Shown one piece after another: positions 34,246 to 42,728 of a stretch of DNA of 64,000 nucleotides. The notes beneath the pieces were generated by a model. The model had not been told where the DNA came from. It was given only the letters and a program-made list of their open reading frames with translations, and ran no database searches. The DNA is from Prevotella sp. Lineage in GTDB: Bacteria > Bacteroidota > Bacteroidia > Bacteroidales > Bacteroidaceae. The position numbers and the translations under genes are program-made. The stretch is from NCBI GenBank assembly GCA_017410365.1, contig JAFQQY010000015.1, positions 62,001 to 126,000 on the forward strand. Direction: 5' to 3'. Each line of letters opens with the position of its first letter. Position 1 is the first letter of the stretch.

Positions 34246-36183
34246 TCACATCACCACCACTCCCCCATTATTAGGAATCTCTATCTTGAGAGTCTTCTTC
34301 TTGTTGAGCTTCACCTCTTTCACTGCATCGTTGGCATAGAGGGTAACTGTCTTGCCGTCGAACATCGGCAACTGGAGGGTTGTCTTTAGGGTTTCGCCTG
34401 TTGCATTGACACCAACAACATACCACTGACTACCGCTACGACGGGCCATGATGATGTACTTGCCCGGATAGCCGTCGATGAATTTCACCTCGTCCCATGT
34501 CGTAGGCACCTGCTTGAGGAAGTCAACTGCCCATTGTGGAGCATCGGTAAGGTTGTTTGGCGCAAGGGCAAAGTGCTGTACCGGACTTTGGAACATCACC
34601 GCCGTTGCAAGTGCATAGACATCGCTGGTTACACGGCGCGAACCACGATTGTTGTTTGCATTATAGTACTTGTTGAGGGCAGAGCCACCGAAGTCCATTG
34701 ACGCCACGGTGTTGCGAGTGAACGGATACATGGCACCGCAATCGCGTGCCTCCTCATTGCAGAATCCCTGTGAGAAATGCAGGTTCTCTGATGCCAGTAC
34801 AGCCTCTGAAGCGGCGAAGTTAGGATACATACGCTCCCAACCGCGTGGCAGCGTGCAACCATGGAAAATCACGAGCAACCCGTAGTCGTTGGCATCGGCA
34901 AGAATATCCTCGTAGAGCTGCATCATCGGTTGCTTGTCGCCGCCGAAGAAGTCAACCTTAATACCCTTGATACCTGTCTTCTGCATCCATGCCATCTCCT
35001 GACGACGGATGTGACTGCTGTTCATAAGTCCCTTGGGCGACTGCGGAGCATCGTTCCAAGAACCGTTGCTGTTGTACCACAGATAGAGCCCCACGCCCTT
35101 CTGCTTTCCGTAACGTGCCAGTTCTGCTATGCGCTCACGACCAATCTGCTTGTCCCAAAGTGCATCAACGAGCACAGAGGTATAGCCCATGGCTGCAGAG
35201 AAATCTATGTAGCGCTTCTGCTCATCGAAATTGCAGCTGCTGTCCATGCCGATAATCCACGACCATGAACCCTTGCCGTACTCATACTGCCTACTGGCCT
35301 TATATCTCGGTTCTACCAAGTCCCACGTTACGGTTGTCTCGATGGCACAAGCAGGAGAGTTGCCTATCGTAATGGTGCGCCAAGGCGTCTTGCCCGGCAA
35401 TGCCATCTGTACTGAGGTACATCCCCATCCGTTCAGTTCAGCCTCATGAGGGAATCCAATACGGAACTTGCCGCCGCCCTCGCCCAACAGACGACAGCCA
35501 ACATATTTGCCATCAGTACCGGTCTCTGATATCATTATCCATAGCGGTTGTTCTTTCTCTGCTGCCGCTACTTCAAAGAGACAAGGGAAGGTATAGCCAT
35601 AGCCCCATCCGTTCTTGCCCACCTGTTCGCCCAGCCCGTATTTCGTTTCATAGCTTGGTGCCGTGCGGGCGAAACCTGTCATCGGCTTGCTCTGCGGAGC
35701 AAGGAAACCACGGGCATTGTCTGAAATATTGAACGTGGTGAGTTCATCGGTGACAACACAACTACGGCGCTCGCCTTTCTCCAGCAGGTTATAGGCAAAA
35801 GCCACATCGCTATTGCCGACGCGGAACTCAATCTCCATTGCCGGTTTGTCGGCCTGTGATAGATGAAGTTGAACAGTGTTATAGACATAGTTGACAGATG
35901 ACTTCTTGATGTTCTTCAGCGAATAGCTGCCTGTTGACGTTCCCTTTTTGGTCTTCTCTTTGTTCCACACAAGGTTTCCGCTATAGTCGCCAATGTTAGT
36001 TACCAAACCTAATGAGGACTCACTGATAGCCACCTTACCGTCAAGCATCACTTTATAAACCGGTTTTCCGCCCTTGACATCAAAGTCAACGGCAATGCGT
36101 CCGTCTGGACTTGACACCACTGTGTGGGCATTTGCAGTCATTGTCAGTATGACTGTCATGCAAAATATAAATATTCTTTTCAT
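34246..36183 (-). CDS. secreted GH97 retaining alpha-galactosidase-type enzyme
   Basis: Predicted exo-glycosidase with a signal peptide (residues 1-19). GH97 N-terminal beta-domain from about residue 24 (SSPDGRIAVDF), then the barrel with SWSWI, LVDALWD, LYLWYNSNG, and GIKGIKVDFFGGDKQ. In the retaining branch of GH97 the nucleophile is the Asp of this VDF motif (here Asp411) and the acid/base is a Glu 55 residues later (here Glu466); the same 55-residue spacing is known from the Bacteroides alpha-galactosidase of this family. Activity on galactose side chains of xylan, or a related sugar, is likely. It has the shared operator promoter and leads the GH97-GH115 unit. Confidence 0.92.
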   Translation of the reverse strand: MKRIFIFCMTVILTMTANAHTVVSSPDGRIAVDFDVKGGKPVYKVMLDGKVAISESSLGLVTNIGDYSGNLVWNKEKTKKGTSTGSYSLKNIKKSSVNYVYNTVQLHLSQADKPAMEIEFRVGNSDVAFAYNLLEKGERRSCVVTDELTTFNISDNARGFLAPQSKPMTGFARTAPSYETKYGLGEQVGKNGWGYGYTFPCLFEVAAAEKEQPLWIMISETGTDGKYVGCRLLGEGGGKFRIGFPHEAELNGWGCTSVQMALPGKTPWRTITIGNSPACAIETTVTWDLVEPRYKASRQYEYGKGSWSWIIGMDSSCNFDEQKRYIDFSAAMGYTSVLVDALWDKQIGRERIAELARYGKQKGVGLYLWYNSNGSWNDAPQSPKGLMNSSHIRRQEMAWMQKTGIKGIKVDFFGGDKQPMMQLYEDILADANDYGLLVIFHGCTLPRGWERMYPNFAASEAVLASENLHFSQGFCNEEARDCGAMYPFTRNTVASMDFGGSALNKYYNANNNRGSRRVTSDVYALATAVMFQSPVQHFALAPNNLTDAPQWAVDFLKQVPTTWDEVKFIDGYPGKYIIMARRSGSQWYVVGVNATGETLKTTLQLPMFDGKTVTLYANDAVKEVKLNKKKTLKIEIPNNGGVVVM

Positions 36184-36196
36184 ATATTCTGGTTTT

Positions 36197-36240
36197 GAGG
36201 TTGTGAGGTTTCACTCTTCATTCTTCACTTTTAACTTTAT
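36197..36240. repeat. tandem array with 8-bp then 7-bp period, second copy
   Basis: GAGGTTGT, GAGGTTTC (period 8), then ACTCTTC, ATTCTTC, ACTTTTA, ACTTTAT (period 7). It lies in the untranslated leader of GH97 and mirrors the array at 34159-34217. Confidence 0.65.
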
Positions 36241-36243
36241 CGG

Positions 36244-36288
36244 CAAAATTAATAAAAAAACACACATCAATATTATATATTTGTTTCA
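36244..36288 (-). promoter_or_regulatory. GH97-GH115 promoter with operator heptamer
   Basis: Minus-strand -7 box TAATTTTG (36244-36251) with TGAAACA (36282-36288) exactly 30 nt upstream. The distal heptamer expected 21 bp further (36303-36309) is not recognisable; that position is taken by the GH3 terminator. Confidence 0.65.
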
Positions 36289-36304
36289 AAAGGTTTAAAA
36301 AACA

Positions 36305-36338
36305 TACGGTTCACACCTTTCACAAGGCATGAACCGTA
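36305..36338 (-). terminator. terminator of the GH3 gene
   Basis: TACGGTTCA / TGAACCGTA, symmetric internal loop, then CCTT-TCAC-AAGG; on the minus strand it is followed by TGTTTTTTAAA. Confidence 0.88.
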
Positions 36339-36372
36339 CTTTTTGCAAAAAAACTAATCCAAAAATATAAAA

Positions 36373-38955
36373 CTAATCTAATAATATAATTTCTTTTTTC
36401 AAACTGCAATTGAGCGAACTGTTACCATACAGCAGTTCATAGCGGCCTGGCTTTACGCGCATGGTGTTGGTTGCTGTATCGAAGAATTCAAACGACTTGC
36501 GAGTAAGTGTCACCTGAGCCTGCTTCGTTGCACCTGCCTCTACCTCTATGCGCTGGAATCCACGGAGCGACTTCAGCGGTCCTTCCTTGTCTGAAAGGTC
36601 GCGCAGATATACCTGTACCGTCTCTGTTCCCTTGCGCTTGCCTGTGTTGCTAACAGGAATAGAAACTTGGTATTCGTCACCCTTGCGCTCTACCTTTGCC
36701 TTGCCTATCTCAAACTGCGTATAGCTCATGCCGTAACCGAAGGCAAACAGAGGGTCGTTGAAGTAGCGATATGTCCTTCCGCGCATTGAATAGTCTTCGT
36801 AGTCTGGCAACTGGTCGGACGACTTATAGAAAGTTACCGGCAACTTGCCGCTTGGATTATAATCGCCAAAGAGCACGTCGGCAATTGCCGTTCCGCCTTC
36901 CTGGCCGGCATACCATGCCTGAACGATAGCGTCGCATGTCTCTGTCTCTGGAGCCAAGGCGATGGCAGAACCAGAGCAGTTGACAAAGATAACGGTCTTG
37001 CCTGCTGCCTTCAGAGCCTTAAGGAACTCACGCTGTACTCGTGGCAGTTCGATATGGGTACGGTCGCCACCCTTGAAACCGTCTATATTTACCGGCATCT
37101 CCTCTCCTTCCAGACCGGCAGAGATTCCTCCAACGAACACAACCTTGTCGATGCCTTTCAACCTGCTTATCACAGCCGCATAGTCGATAGGCAATTCCTT
37201 AGCAACGTTTATCTTGAGATTGGCGCCCCATGTCTTGACAAACTGAAACCTCACCTCAATCTTATATTCCTTACCTGCTTCGGCGTTGATAACTGTGCGA
37301 GTCGGCGTTGTGCGCCATGTGTGATGGTGCATCTTTCTCTGACCGTCAATATACAGGCCAAAATCGCCACAACCCTCTACGTTTACAACATACTCGCCTG
37401 CTTCTTTAGGACGGAACACCGTTTCGTACTTGGCAGAGAAATCCTCCACCGGCACTCCTGGAGCGAAGTTGTGCATACCGGCTGTTGTTACTGCCAGCGG
37501 TTCGGTGTAATAGCGGGTGGTAATGGGAGTTCCCTCCATCTTCGTGTTGTTCCAGAAAGTACCCTTCAGTCCTCGTTTGCCGTCGGCAGAACATGAAGAT
37601 GCAATCAGACAGTCCATCACCTTGTCGTAGGTTTTGTCGCATCCCTGCATATAAACAAGTTTGCGCTGCTTAGTCTTGATACCGTCAAGAATAGTCACGG
37701 TGTGGTTGGGCGTTCCGTTATAGTTGCCCCACATCAGCGGTTCGTCATCGGCATTAGGACCTATCACCGCTATCTTCTCCGCATTCTTCTTCAGCGGCAA
37801 TACGTTGCCTTTATTCTGCAGAAGCACAATGGTCTGACGGGCCATATCGAGTGCTATCTGACGGTGCTGTTTGCAATCCATCACCGAATAAGGAATCTTC
37901 GACCATTCCACCAGCGACGGGTCGTCCATCTCACCCAGGTCGAAACGACCTTCGAGCAGACGGATAACGTGCTTGTCAACCTCTTTCTCACTCAATAGTC
38001 CGCGACGCACTGCCTCCGGGATACTCTTATAAGCATATCCGTAGCCGCACTCTACATCTGTTCCTGCCAAGACTGCCTTTGCCGATGCCGTAACTGGTGA
38101 GCTTGAACTCTTATGGGATGTGTAGAAGTCGGAGATAGCACCGCAGTCGCTCACAACGAGATACTCAAATCCCCATTCGTCGCGAAGTATCTGTTGAAGA
38201 AGTCGGCTACTTCCGCAGCAAGGGTCGTCGTCCAGTCGCTGATAGGCACACATCACCTCGCGCACCTTGGCATCCTGTACCAGTGTCTTGAAGGCGGGCA
38301 TATATGTCTCCCACATATCGCGGGGAGAGATATCGGTAATATTGACGGAGTGACGGGTATATTCCGGACCGCTATGCACAGCATAATGCTTGGCACAAGC
38401 CCATAGTTTGCGATACTTGGAGTCTTCCGGACCTTGCAGTCCACGAACGACTGCCGTTCCCATCACACCGGTTAGATATGGGTCTTCGCCGTATGTCTCC
38501 TGTCCCCTGCCCCAGCGCGGGTCGCGGAAGATGTTTACGTTTGGCGTCCATACCGACAGACTATGGAACTTCTCGTCCTCGCCGCCATTGAACATTCTGT
38601 TGTGATACTGGGCACGCATCTCCGTACTCGTTGCATCGAAGACCTTAAACAAAAGATCTGGATTGAACGATGACGCCATGGCCACCGGTTCGGGGAACAC
38701 TGTCACGTTCTCCATATTGGCAGCACCATGCAAAGCCTCACTCCACCAGAAGAATTTCTTGATGCCAAGACGCGGAATGGCAGGACTCTCGTCGAGCATA
38801 AGCATAGCCTTCTCCTCGAGTGTCAGTCGTGAACACAGGTCCTTGGCACGCTCCTTGGCTGAGAGTTCTGGGTTCTGGTATGGAAGAATGTTGTCGTTGG
38901 CCATAATCATTGATACGGCAGCAATACAAATCATCAGCAGAAAATTTCTTTTCAT
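36373..38955 (-). CDS. secreted GH3 beta-xylosidase/glucosidase with PA14 domain
   Basis: Exo-acting retaining glycosidase, in this context probably releasing xylose from xylo-oligosaccharides. Signal peptide residues 1-19. The N-terminal barrel contains WWSEALHGAA, DPRWGRGQETYGEDPYLTG, KHYAVHSGPE, and VVSDCGAISDF with the nucleophile Asp270. Between the two halves of the second domain is a PA14 insert (about residues 450-600, GTFWNNTKMEG to WGANLKINV), then NCSGSAIALAPE, and a C-terminal fibronectin-III-like domain. The 860 residues fit the PA14-containing group. Its promoter carries both operator heptamers. It is divergent from the GH43 pair at 39150. Confidence 0.93.
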   Translation of the reverse strand: MKRNFLLMICIAAVSMIMANDNILPYQNPELSAKERAKDLCSRLTLEEKAMLMLDESPAIPRLGIKKFFWWSEALHGAANMENVTVFPEPVAMASSFNPDLLFKVFDATSTEMRAQYHNRMFNGGEDEKFHSLSVWTPNVNIFRDPRWGRGQETYGEDPYLTGVMGTAVVRGLQGPEDSKYRKLWACAKHYAVHSGPEYTRHSVNITDISPRDMWETYMPAFKTLVQDAKVREVMCAYQRLDDDPCCGSSRLLQQILRDEWGFEYLVVSDCGAISDFYTSHKSSSSPVTASAKAVLAGTDVECGYGYAYKSIPEAVRRGLLSEKEVDKHVIRLLEGRFDLGEMDDPSLVEWSKIPYSVMDCKQHRQIALDMARQTIVLLQNKGNVLPLKKNAEKIAVIGPNADDEPLMWGNYNGTPNHTVTILDGIKTKQRKLVYMQGCDKTYDKVMDCLIASSCSADGKRGLKGTFWNNTKMEGTPITTRYYTEPLAVTTAGMHNFAPGVPVEDFSAKYETVFRPKEAGEYVVNVEGCGDFGLYIDGQRKMHHHTWRTTPTRTVINAEAGKEYKIEVRFQFVKTWGANLKINVAKELPIDYAAVISRLKGIDKVVFVGGISAGLEGEEMPVNIDGFKGGDRTHIELPRVQREFLKALKAAGKTVIFVNCSGSAIALAPETETCDAIVQAWYAGQEGGTAIADVLFGDYNPSGKLPVTFYKSSDQLPDYEDYSMRGRTYRYFNDPLFAFGYGMSYTQFEIGKAKVERKGDEYQVSIPVSNTGKRKGTETVQVYLRDLSDKEGPLKSLRGFQRIEVEAGATKQAQVTLTRKSFEFFDTATNTMRVKPGRYELLYGNSSLNCSLKKEIILLD

Positions 38956-38991
38956 CAGTTCAAAAGATTACGTTAATAATAATTCTGACGG

Positions 38992-39057
38992 CAAAGTTAC
39001 TCCTAATAAGGCGCACGGACTTATTTATTTGTTGCATTCATTTTTGTCTTCGTCACA
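38992..39057 (-). promoter_or_regulatory. GH3 promoter with two operator heptamers
   Basis: Minus-strand -7 box TAACTTTG (38992-38999); TGCAACA (39030-39036) exactly 30 nt upstream; TGTGACG (39051-39057) 21 bp further. The stretch ACGAAGACAAAA next to the distal heptamer is shared with the promoter at 57737-57802. The same block may also control the divergent GH43 pair. Confidence 0.72.
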
Positions 39058-39106
39058 AAGACGTTTCTGCGCTGGATAGGCACAATGATGTAAAAGTTTT
39101 TATTGC

Positions 39107-39114
39107 TAAATTTG
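39107..39114 (+). promoter_or_regulatory. -7 box of the GH43 pair
   Basis: TAAATTTG followed by TAGATG, 35 bp upstream of the start at 39150. The heptamer is not at the expected 30-nt distance on this strand. Confidence 0.45.
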
Positions 39115-39149
39115 TAGATGAAAGAATGACTGAAACTTAAAACGAACAT

Positions 39150-41111
39150 ATGAAACGATTACTGACCATACCGCTGCTTGCCTGCACAATGGGGACAGCA
39201 GCACAGAATCCGATTGTCAGCGGGCAGTTTACTGCCGACCCTACCGCGCGCGTGTTTTATAATAAGGTGTTCATGTATCCTTCGCATGACATATGTGCAC
39301 CGGCGGGAGTGAGACAGGACTGGTTTTGCATGGCTGACTATCATGTCTTCTCATCAGAGAATCTTACAAAATGGCATGACCACGGGGTGATTGCTTCACA
39401 GGAAACAATTCCTTGGGTCAATCCTAAGGGGTATTCGATGTGGGCACCTGACTGCGTAGAGAAGAACGGCAAGTATTATTTCTATTTCCCTGCCGGTCCG
39501 AAAGAGGGGCGCGGTTTTCGTGTGGGCGTTGGCATTGCCAACCGTCCCGAGGGTCCGTTTCGCTTTGAACCAAACTACATTGAGGGAATAATGGGCATCG
39601 ACCCTTGTGTGCTTATCGATGACGACGGCAAGAGTTACATCTACTGGTCCGGAGGCGGTATTTCCGGTGCTCCACTAAAGAGCAACATGAAGGAACTGGA
39701 CGGTAAGGCACAACGAATGGAGGGACTGCCGGAAGGTTTCAAGGAGGGTCCGTTTGCATTCAAGCAGGGTGGTCACTACTATCTCACCTTCCCATGGGTA
39801 CGTCAGCAGGGCGGAACAGAAGCGCTGGCATACGCCATGTCTGACTCGCCACTCGGTCCGTGGCAGTTTAAGGGTATCATAATGAAGGAGTCGCCGACAA
39901 AATGCTGGACCAACCACCATTCCATCGTCGAGTATCAAGGACAATGGTATCTGTTCTACCATCATAATGACTATTCGCCGCAATTCGACAAGCGTCGCTC
40001 GGCACGCATAGACCGTCTTTACTTCAATGCCGACGGAACGATAAAGGAAGTGATACCTACACTGCGAGGCGTTGGCATCACCAAAGCAACAGCAAGAATC
40101 GATGTTGACCGCTACAGCAAAGTGAGCGACAATGTAAGAATAGAATATCTCGATACAACCAACACCTTCCGCGGATGGCAGGCTATACTGCCTAAGGGAG
40201 GCTGGCTGACATACAACGACGTGGATTTCAGTAGCATCGGCAACAAGGTTTACGTCACTGCCAATATAAAGGCGGAAAAGAACTGTCAACTGACCATACG
40301 CGAGGGAGGAAAGAGCGGTAAGGTGATTGCAAGGATTGACATCAAGGTGGGAAGTACCGACCAACGCCGCCGCGACTACCGAGGACAATGGACTACGGTA
40401 ACGGCGGAGGTGAACAGTTCTATTATCCGACAACTGGCCAACTCACCTGTCAAGGACATCTGTCTTACTTGCGATGGCGCTGAGGTGTGCATCGACTGGA
40501 TACAATTCAAGAACCACGAGAAGTATTTCACTGCAGCAACCGAAGGTGATGCAAAACCAGATAGCGAGGGTTTCATTCGCCGCTGGTCATTGCTCGAACC
40601 TATCGACAAACCCAACCGCAGCAATACCGTGTTTACCGATTCCTACCTGCGCGAACATTTTAATAATGAGTATTTCAAAGACCAGTTCAATATCATTCCA
40701 AAAGACGGACAGAAGGTAAAGGCAGGCAAGCAACGCCTTACATGGCATACCATCGACAGCGAGCGTTATAACGTAAAACTGTTCCGCTTTGCCGACCAGT
40801 TGAACAAGCAGGTGTATGGAGTACTGTTCTGGGCGGTGACGGTAATCGACTGTCCGGAGGAGATGACAAACGTACGACTGGCTGCAGGCAGCAACTCGGC
40901 ATCCATGTGGTGGCTAAACGGCGAGGAGGTTCTTCTGCTCTCCGGCGACCGACGCATGGTGAAAGATGACGCAACATCAAAGCGCATCACACTGAAGAAG
41001 GGTCGCAACATACTGCGCGGAGCGATAATAAACGGTCCAGGCATGAGCGACTTCTGCGTGAGATTTATCAATGACAACGGAACACCAATACTTAACTATA
41101 ACATAAAATGA
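39150..41111 (+). CDS. secreted GH43 with CBM6-like module (arabinoxylan-active)
   Basis: Predicted arabinofuranosidase or xylosidase acting on arabinoxylan outside the cytoplasm. Signal peptide residues 1-18. The propeller (about 25-320) has base Asp30 in FTADPTA, Asp151 in GIDPCVL and acid Glu199 in KEGPFAF. A CBM6-like beta-sandwich follows (about 325-455, ending CIDWIQFKN). The last 180 residues (about 470-653) form another beta-type domain with VRLAAGSNSASMWWLNGEEV, as found beside some xylan esterases. Its stop overlaps the next GH43 start by 4 bp (ATGA). Confidence 0.92.
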   Translation: MKRLLTIPLLACTMGTAAQNPIVSGQFTADPTARVFYNKVFMYPSHDICAPAGVRQDWFCMADYHVFSSENLTKWHDHGVIASQETIPWVNPKGYSMWAPDCVEKNGKYYFYFPAGPKEGRGFRVGVGIANRPEGPFRFEPNYIEGIMGIDPCVLIDDDGKSYIYWSGGGISGAPLKSNMKELDGKAQRMEGLPEGFKEGPFAFKQGGHYYLTFPWVRQQGGTEALAYAMSDSPLGPWQFKGIIMKESPTKCWTNHHSIVEYQGQWYLFYHHNDYSPQFDKRRSARIDRLYFNADGTIKEVIPTLRGVGITKATARIDVDRYSKVSDNVRIEYLDTTNTFRGWQAILPKGGWLTYNDVDFSSIGNKVYVTANIKAEKNCQLTIREGGKSGKVIARIDIKVGSTDQRRRDYRGQWTTVTAEVNSSIIRQLANSPVKDICLTCDGAEVCIDWIQFKNHEKYFTAATEGDAKPDSEGFIRRWSLLEPIDKPNRSNTVFTDSYLREHFNNEYFKDQFNIIPKDGQKVKAGKQRLTWHTIDSERYNVKLFRFADQLNKQVYGVLFWAVTVIDCPEEMTNVRLAAGSNSASMWWLNGEEVLLLSGDRRMVKDDATSKRITLKKGRNILRGAIINGPGMSDFCVRFINDNGTPILNYNIK

Positions 41112-42556
41112 AAAGAAGACTATTCTATACGGCATTGCTCTGCACTGCCCTCCACAACGCTTCGGCACAGGTAGGACAACCATACATTCACGATCCGTCA
41201 ACCATAGCAGAGTGCGACGGCAAATACTACACCTTCGGTACTGGCAGCGGAGGACTGATTTCTGCTGACGGATGGACATGGAAGGGTGGCGCGGTACGTC
41301 CCGGCGGCGGTGCAGCTCCCGACGTGATGAAGATTGGCGACCGATATCTCGTTGTTTATGGAGCAACGGGCGGCGGACTGGGCGGCGGACATAACGGACG
41401 CATTCTTACGATGTGGAACAAGACTCTCGACCCGCAGTCGCCCGACTTCAAATATAGCGATCCTATCGAGGTGGCGGCATCAGACGGTCTTGAAGACAAC
41501 GACGCCATCGACCCTGGACTGTTGCTCGACCCTTCCACCGGTCGTTTATGGGTAAGTTACGGAACGTATTTCGGCAATATCCGCCTCATCGAGCTCGACC
41601 CCAAGACAGGTGAGAGAGTAAAAGGCAACGAACCGCTCGACATCGCCATCGACTGTGAGGCAACCGACCTGCTCTACCGTAACGGGTGGTACTACTTGCT
41701 TGGTACTCACGGAACATGCTGCGACGGTGTCAACTCCACTTACAATATTGTGGTGGGGCGTTCACGTTCTGTTACCGGTCCATATATAGATAATGTGGGA
41801 AGAGACATGTTTCATGGCGGCGGTAAGATGGTGATTGCTGCCGGTGACCGCGTTGTAGGCCCTGGTCATTTTGGTCGTACCGTCATCGACGAAGGGGTTG
41901 AGGTTATGTCATGCCACTATGAGGCAGACTTCGACCAAAGCGGCAGAAGCGTACTTGGACTGAGACCATTGTTGTGGAAGAACAACTGGCCTGTTGCAGG
42001 CGAGCGTTTCAAGGGCGGCACTTTCGAGATTGAGTCGGAAAGACGCGGCTATGCCTTAGAACTGGCTGTCGATTTCATTCGTATGAAACAGGAGCGTGAA
42101 GCATTCTGGCGAATAGATACAAGCAAACCAGTTGAGAAGATTAAATCACAGACTCTCGATGAGGTGATAGGTACATGGCCAAAAGACAATATCAGCGTGC
42201 GCATTGGCGACTATATGTTCCGTCCTCATCAGCTTTGGAGTATTACGCCTGTTGCAGAAGCAGGAGGAACACTTTGCGGTCCGTACTTCAAGATTGTAAT
42301 CGAAGGAACAGAACGAGCACTGACTGCTACGGCAGACAAGGAACTGACCACCGTTCCCTCATTCACAGGCGCAGACGAACAGCTGTGGCGTATCGAGCAA
42401 CTTATAGACGGCACTTTCCGCATCATGCCAAAAGCAATACCTGGTCAGCAAGGACTGAACACCAAATACGTGCTCTACTCTATTGCCGACAGCACACCAA
42501 CGCTTGCAGAATATGACTTCAATAGCGATAATTCTAAATGGAACTTTAAGGATTAA
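41108..42556 (+). CDS. secreted GH43 (arabinanase-like) with ricin-type C-terminal domain
   Basis: Signal peptide residues 1-18 (ending ASAQ). The propeller shows HDPS with base Asp29, AIDPGL with Asp135, and DCEATDLLY with acid Glu184, plus the THGTCCDG and GPGHFG stretches seen in endo-1,5-alpha-arabinanase-type GH43 proteins. From about residue 370 the chain changes to a domain with two QLW motifs (HQLWSI, EQLWRI) typical of ricin-type beta-trefoils, which bind sugars. The start overlaps the stop of the previous gene by 4 bp, so the two are translated from one mRNA. Arabinan or arabinoxylan as substrate cannot be separated. Confidence 0.9.
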   Translation: MKRRLFYTALLCTALHNASAQVGQPYIHDPSTIAECDGKYYTFGTGSGGLISADGWTWKGGAVRPGGGAAPDVMKIGDRYLVVYGATGGGLGGGHNGRILTMWNKTLDPQSPDFKYSDPIEVAASDGLEDNDAIDPGLLLDPSTGRLWVSYGTYFGNIRLIELDPKTGERVKGNEPLDIAIDCEATDLLYRNGWYYLLGTHGTCCDGVNSTYNIVVGRSRSVTGPYIDNVGRDMFHGGGKMVIAAGDRVVGPGHFGRTVIDEGVEVMSCHYEADFDQSGRSVLGLRPLLWKNNWPVAGERFKGGTFEIESERRGYALELAVDFIRMKQEREAFWRIDTSKPVEKIKSQTLDEVIGTWPKDNISVRIGDYMFRPHQLWSITPVAEAGGTLCGPYFKIVIEGTERALTATADKELTTVPSFTGADEQLWRIEQLIDGTFRIMPKAIPGQQGLNTKYVLYSIADSTPTLAEYDFNSDNSKWNFKD

Positions 42557-42570
42557 AAAGGATAGATAAT

Positions 42571-42651
42571 CTAGAAGTTCTATAAACCCTAGATGCTCTA
42601 GAGAATCTAGAAGTTCTAGAATATCTGGCCCCTCTAGCAAATCTACCAAAA
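42571..42651. repeat. CTAG array, exact 9-bp period
   Basis: Nine consecutive 9-bp units, six of them starting CTAG and the others CTAT, CTGG and CTAC: CTAGAAGTT, CTATAAACC, CTAGATGCT, CTAGAGAAT, CTAGAAGTT, CTAGAATAT, CTGGCCCCT, CTAGCAAAT, CTACCAAAA. It lies directly after the GH43 pair and before the shared terminator. Confidence 0.8.
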
Positions 42652-42653
42652 AT

Positions 42654-42687
42654 GAAGAGCAAACGGCATCTCGCCCGTTTGCTCTTC
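42654..42687. terminator. bidirectional terminator between GH43 pair and GH98
   Basis: Perfect 13-bp stem GAAGAGCAAACGG / CCGTTTGCTCTTC with an 8-nt loop. Convergent genes on both sides use it. Confidence 0.85.
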
Positions 42688-42728
42688 TAAAATTATAAAA
42701 TCGGCAAAATTATTCTCTTATCTTGCAG

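Noticed and set aside
42359-42649. Minus-strand frame with a Leu/Glu/Asp triplet pattern over the CTAG array
   Set aside because: The pattern comes from the 9-bp DNA period; the frame also runs into the GH43 gene on the other strand.
42571-42651. CTAG array considered as a CRISPR array
   Set aside because: Units are 9 bp and degenerate, with no repeat-spacer structure and no cas genes.
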